Positions 62,720 through 64,000 of a stretch of 64,000 bases of DNA are shown here, in pieces; the first letter of the stretch is position 1; each line of letters opens with the position of its first letter. Location: positions 310,001 through 374,000 of the forward strand of contig JACKAJ010000015.1 of the NCBI GenBank assembly GCA_020635135.1, given 5' to 3'. Made by a program: the position numbers and the translations under genes. The notes under the pieces were generated by a model. It was given only the letters and a program-made list of their open reading frames with translations. It was not told the origin of the DNA and made no database searches. This DNA comes from Halobacteriovoraceae bacterium. Its GTDB lineage: Bacteria; Bdellovibrionota; Bacteriovoracia; Bacteriovoracales; Bacteriovoracaceae.

Positions 62720-63914
62720 AATGTTCCCCTCGTTCATTAAAATTCTGGTACTGATCATATGAGGGGAATCCCGGACTGAAAAGTATGATCTCACCCACTT
62801 TAGGCTTTAAATCCTTCATTACCTGTGCGAGATCGTGATATTTAAAGATATTTTCGTTATTTTCAAAGCATTTCTCTAGTTTTGAAGCTGCTTGGCCAAA
62901 AAATCGATAAGACTCTATATTTTTAAATTTCAGTAATTCTTTAAATTCAGAAATATCTTCACTGCGATTTTTTCCCCCTAAAATAAGATGGACTTTCTCT
63001 TTAAGAGGAAAAGCCTCGAGAGCTGTTATTGTCGCCTCGACATTTGTGCTTTTAGAATCATTGTAATATCGAACTCCCTGGTAAGTTCCTGCATATTCTA
63101 AGCGATGAGGAATGCCAGGAAAATCTTCAATTACTTTCTGAAATAGATCATCACAATTAATTCCTGCAGCTTTCAAAGCACGGTAACAAAAAGCAAAGTT
63201 TGAAACATTGTGTTTCCCTTTTACTTTGGCCTTCGATAAATCAAATTTTTGCTCAAACTCCTCAAGATCCACGCAATCAAAAAAATATTGAGCATGAGTC
63301 GCAATTTTATACTTGGCTTCTTTATATTCCTTAAAGTTCGAGTAGCGTTCCATATGATTGGGAGTAATATTCAACAAGCAAGCCACCAATGGCGCAAAGT
63401 CTTCAACGAGCTCGAGTTGAAAACTTGAAAGCTCCAACACAGCAAACTTGGCATTTTGGTATTGGGGATCGAGAAGAATTTCGGCATAGGGAAGCCCCCA
63501 ATTCCCTCCCATAAAGTGGGGAATTTTTAATTTTTTGAGAGCAAAACTCAGCATATTAACAGTTGTCGATTTTCCATTACTTCCCGTCACAGCAATAATA
63601 GGAACATTAGAAAAACTACTCACCAGCTCCATTTCACCTGTTATTTCAATTTTACTTTCTTGAAAATGCTTGACGAGTGGGTGTTCCCAAGCAATTCCTG
63701 GGGATTTTACCACCAAATCAAACTTCAAAGATTGATCAAAATCTTGCTCTGAATAGTCGACGCCCTCAGCTTTTTTGTAATCCAAGACTGTAACGTTAGC
63801 ACCAAATTTAATAAGGAAATCTTTGGTCGCCTTACCGGAGACACCGTACCCCCAGACCAAAACTTTTAGCTCTTTAAAATTTTTCTGATTTTTTATATGG
63901 TTTAAAATACTCAT
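62682..63914 (-). CDS. murD: UDP-N-acetylmuramoyl-L-alanine--D-glutamate ligase
   Basis: Adds D-Glu to the peptidoglycan precursor. The ATG at 63914 has AAAGGTG six bases upstream; a GTG three codons earlier (63923) lies inside the hairpin. An N-terminal Rossmann domain (VLVWGYGVSGKA), then the Mur P-loop VTGSNGKSTT (about 110-119), LELSSFQLE, NITPNHMERY, and the C-terminal GGKNRSED, LFSPGFPSYDQYQNFNERGEHF block, are full MurD. 410 residues. The 3' end is antisense to the last 38 bases of kynU. Confidence 0.95.
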   Translation of the reverse strand: MSILNHIKNQKNFKELKVLVWGYGVSGKATKDFLIKFGANVTVLDYKKAEGVDYSEQDFDQSLKFDLVVKSPGIAWEHPLVKHFQESKIEITGEMELVSSFSNVPIIAVTGSNGKSTTVNMLSFALKKLKIPHFMGGNWGLPYAEILLDPQYQNAKFAVLELSSFQLELVEDFAPLVACLLNITPNHMERYSNFKEYKEAKYKIATHAQYFFDCVDLEEFEQKFDLSKAKVKGKHNVSNFAFCYRALKAAGINCDDLFQKVIEDFPGIPHRLEYAGTYQGVRYYNDSKSTNVEATITALEAFPLKEKVHLILGGKNRSEDISEFKELLKFKNIESYRFFGQAASKLEKCFENNENIFKYHDLAQVMKDLKPKVGEIILFSPGFPSYDQYQNFNERGEHFKSLLASKKADQ

Positions 63915-63917
63915 GGT

Positions 63918-63958
63918 CTGCACCTTTAGTCTTTATTATCAAAAAACTAAAGGTGCAG
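63918..63958. promoter_or_regulatory. perfect 13-bp inverted repeat holding the murD Shine-Dalgarno
   Basis: 63918-63930 (CTGCACCTTTAGT) and 63946-63958 are perfect inverted repeats with a 15-base A/T-rich loop. In murD mRNA the 3' arm contains AAAGGTG, the ribosome site six bases before ATG 63914, so the stem would hide it. On the plus strand the mirror AAAGGTG precedes an ATG at 63963. Confidence 0.6.
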
Positions 63959-63962
63959 CAAT

Positions 63963-64000
63963 ATGTTAAAATTTAGGTCGTGTGATCAAAGTCAAAATAG
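63963..64000 (+). CDS. start of a possible divergent gene, cut by window edge
   Basis: An ATG at 63963, seven bases after AAAGGTG, opens a frame (MLKFRSCDQSQN) still open at the window end. Only 12 codons are visible, so it may be chance; the mirrored Shine-Dalgarno in the inverted repeat is the only support. Confidence 0.3.
   Translation, partial: MLKFRSCDQSQN

Overview
This is an AT-rich, gene-dense stretch of a Gram-negative bacterial chromosome. It makes Kdo for LPS, encodes many exported lipoproteins and outer-membrane-type proteins, and carries murD. Many signal-peptide proteins without a recognisable family, two von Willebrand A lipoproteins, several exported metallopeptidases, Flp-pilus genes, and tryptophan dioxygenase next to a kynureninase-like enzyme are together typical of Bdellovibrionota, most like the low-GC Bacteriovorax/Halobacteriovorax/Peredibacter side. 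That placement is inferred from gene content and base composition, not from a marker gene. No phage, insertion sequence, CRISPR array or rRNA was seen. There is one tRNA gene, tRNA-Val(GAC).

Layout. 1-5.7 kb: tRNA-dihydrouridine synthase (cut by the left edge), a NYN-domain protein, a large exported protein with a nuclease-like D...ExK motif, and a gpmA-sod-proC operon. 5.7-10.3 kb: an intergenic repeat element, a PhoD-like phosphatase, a lipoprotein/exported protein pair, a tandem pair of 70-residue paralogues, and a putative outer-membrane protein. 10.4-21.7 kb: an amino-acid permease with USP domains, an acyl desaturase, a vWA lipoprotein, two exported zinc peptidases around tRNA-Val, and a tandem pair of small exported paralogues. 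21.6-27.3 kb: oxyR divergent from cdd over a compact OxyR-like operator, then two overlapping large exported proteins. 27.4-33.4 kb: an M14 peptidase, an RDD protein, the kdsB-pyrG-kdsA-kdsC operon (CTP and Kdo supply for LPS), and glutathione peroxidase.

33.4-40.3 kb: a small lipoprotein operon, a SPOR protein, and a compact translationally coupled Flp/Tad-like operon (pilin, small membrane proteins, a short CpaB-like protein, secretin, CpaF ATPase) with no TadB/TadC platform or prepilin peptidase. A GMP-reductase-type enzyme follows. 40.3-51 kb: small exported proteins, feoAB, an HMA-like protein, a lipoprotein, an exported protein with UbiB/ABC1 kinase signatures, a ferrochelatase-MFS fusion, and a YfcH-type SDR. 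51-64 kb: an outer-membrane protein, a second vWA lipoprotein, an anchored SNase, tgt, a metzincin, a mycobacterial-type SerC, an Xaa-Pro aminopeptidase, the tryptophan-to-kynurenine pair, and murD preceded by a perfect 13-bp inverted repeat holding its Shine-Dalgarno.

Themes. Iron and heme (FeoAB, ferrochelatase fusion) and oxidative stress (SOD, Gpx, OxyR) recur. Much of the window is envelope or secreted hydrolases, which suits a predatory lifestyle. The most unusual items are the ferrochelatase-MFS fusion, the exported UbiB-like protein, the minimal Tad operon and the murD leader hairpin.
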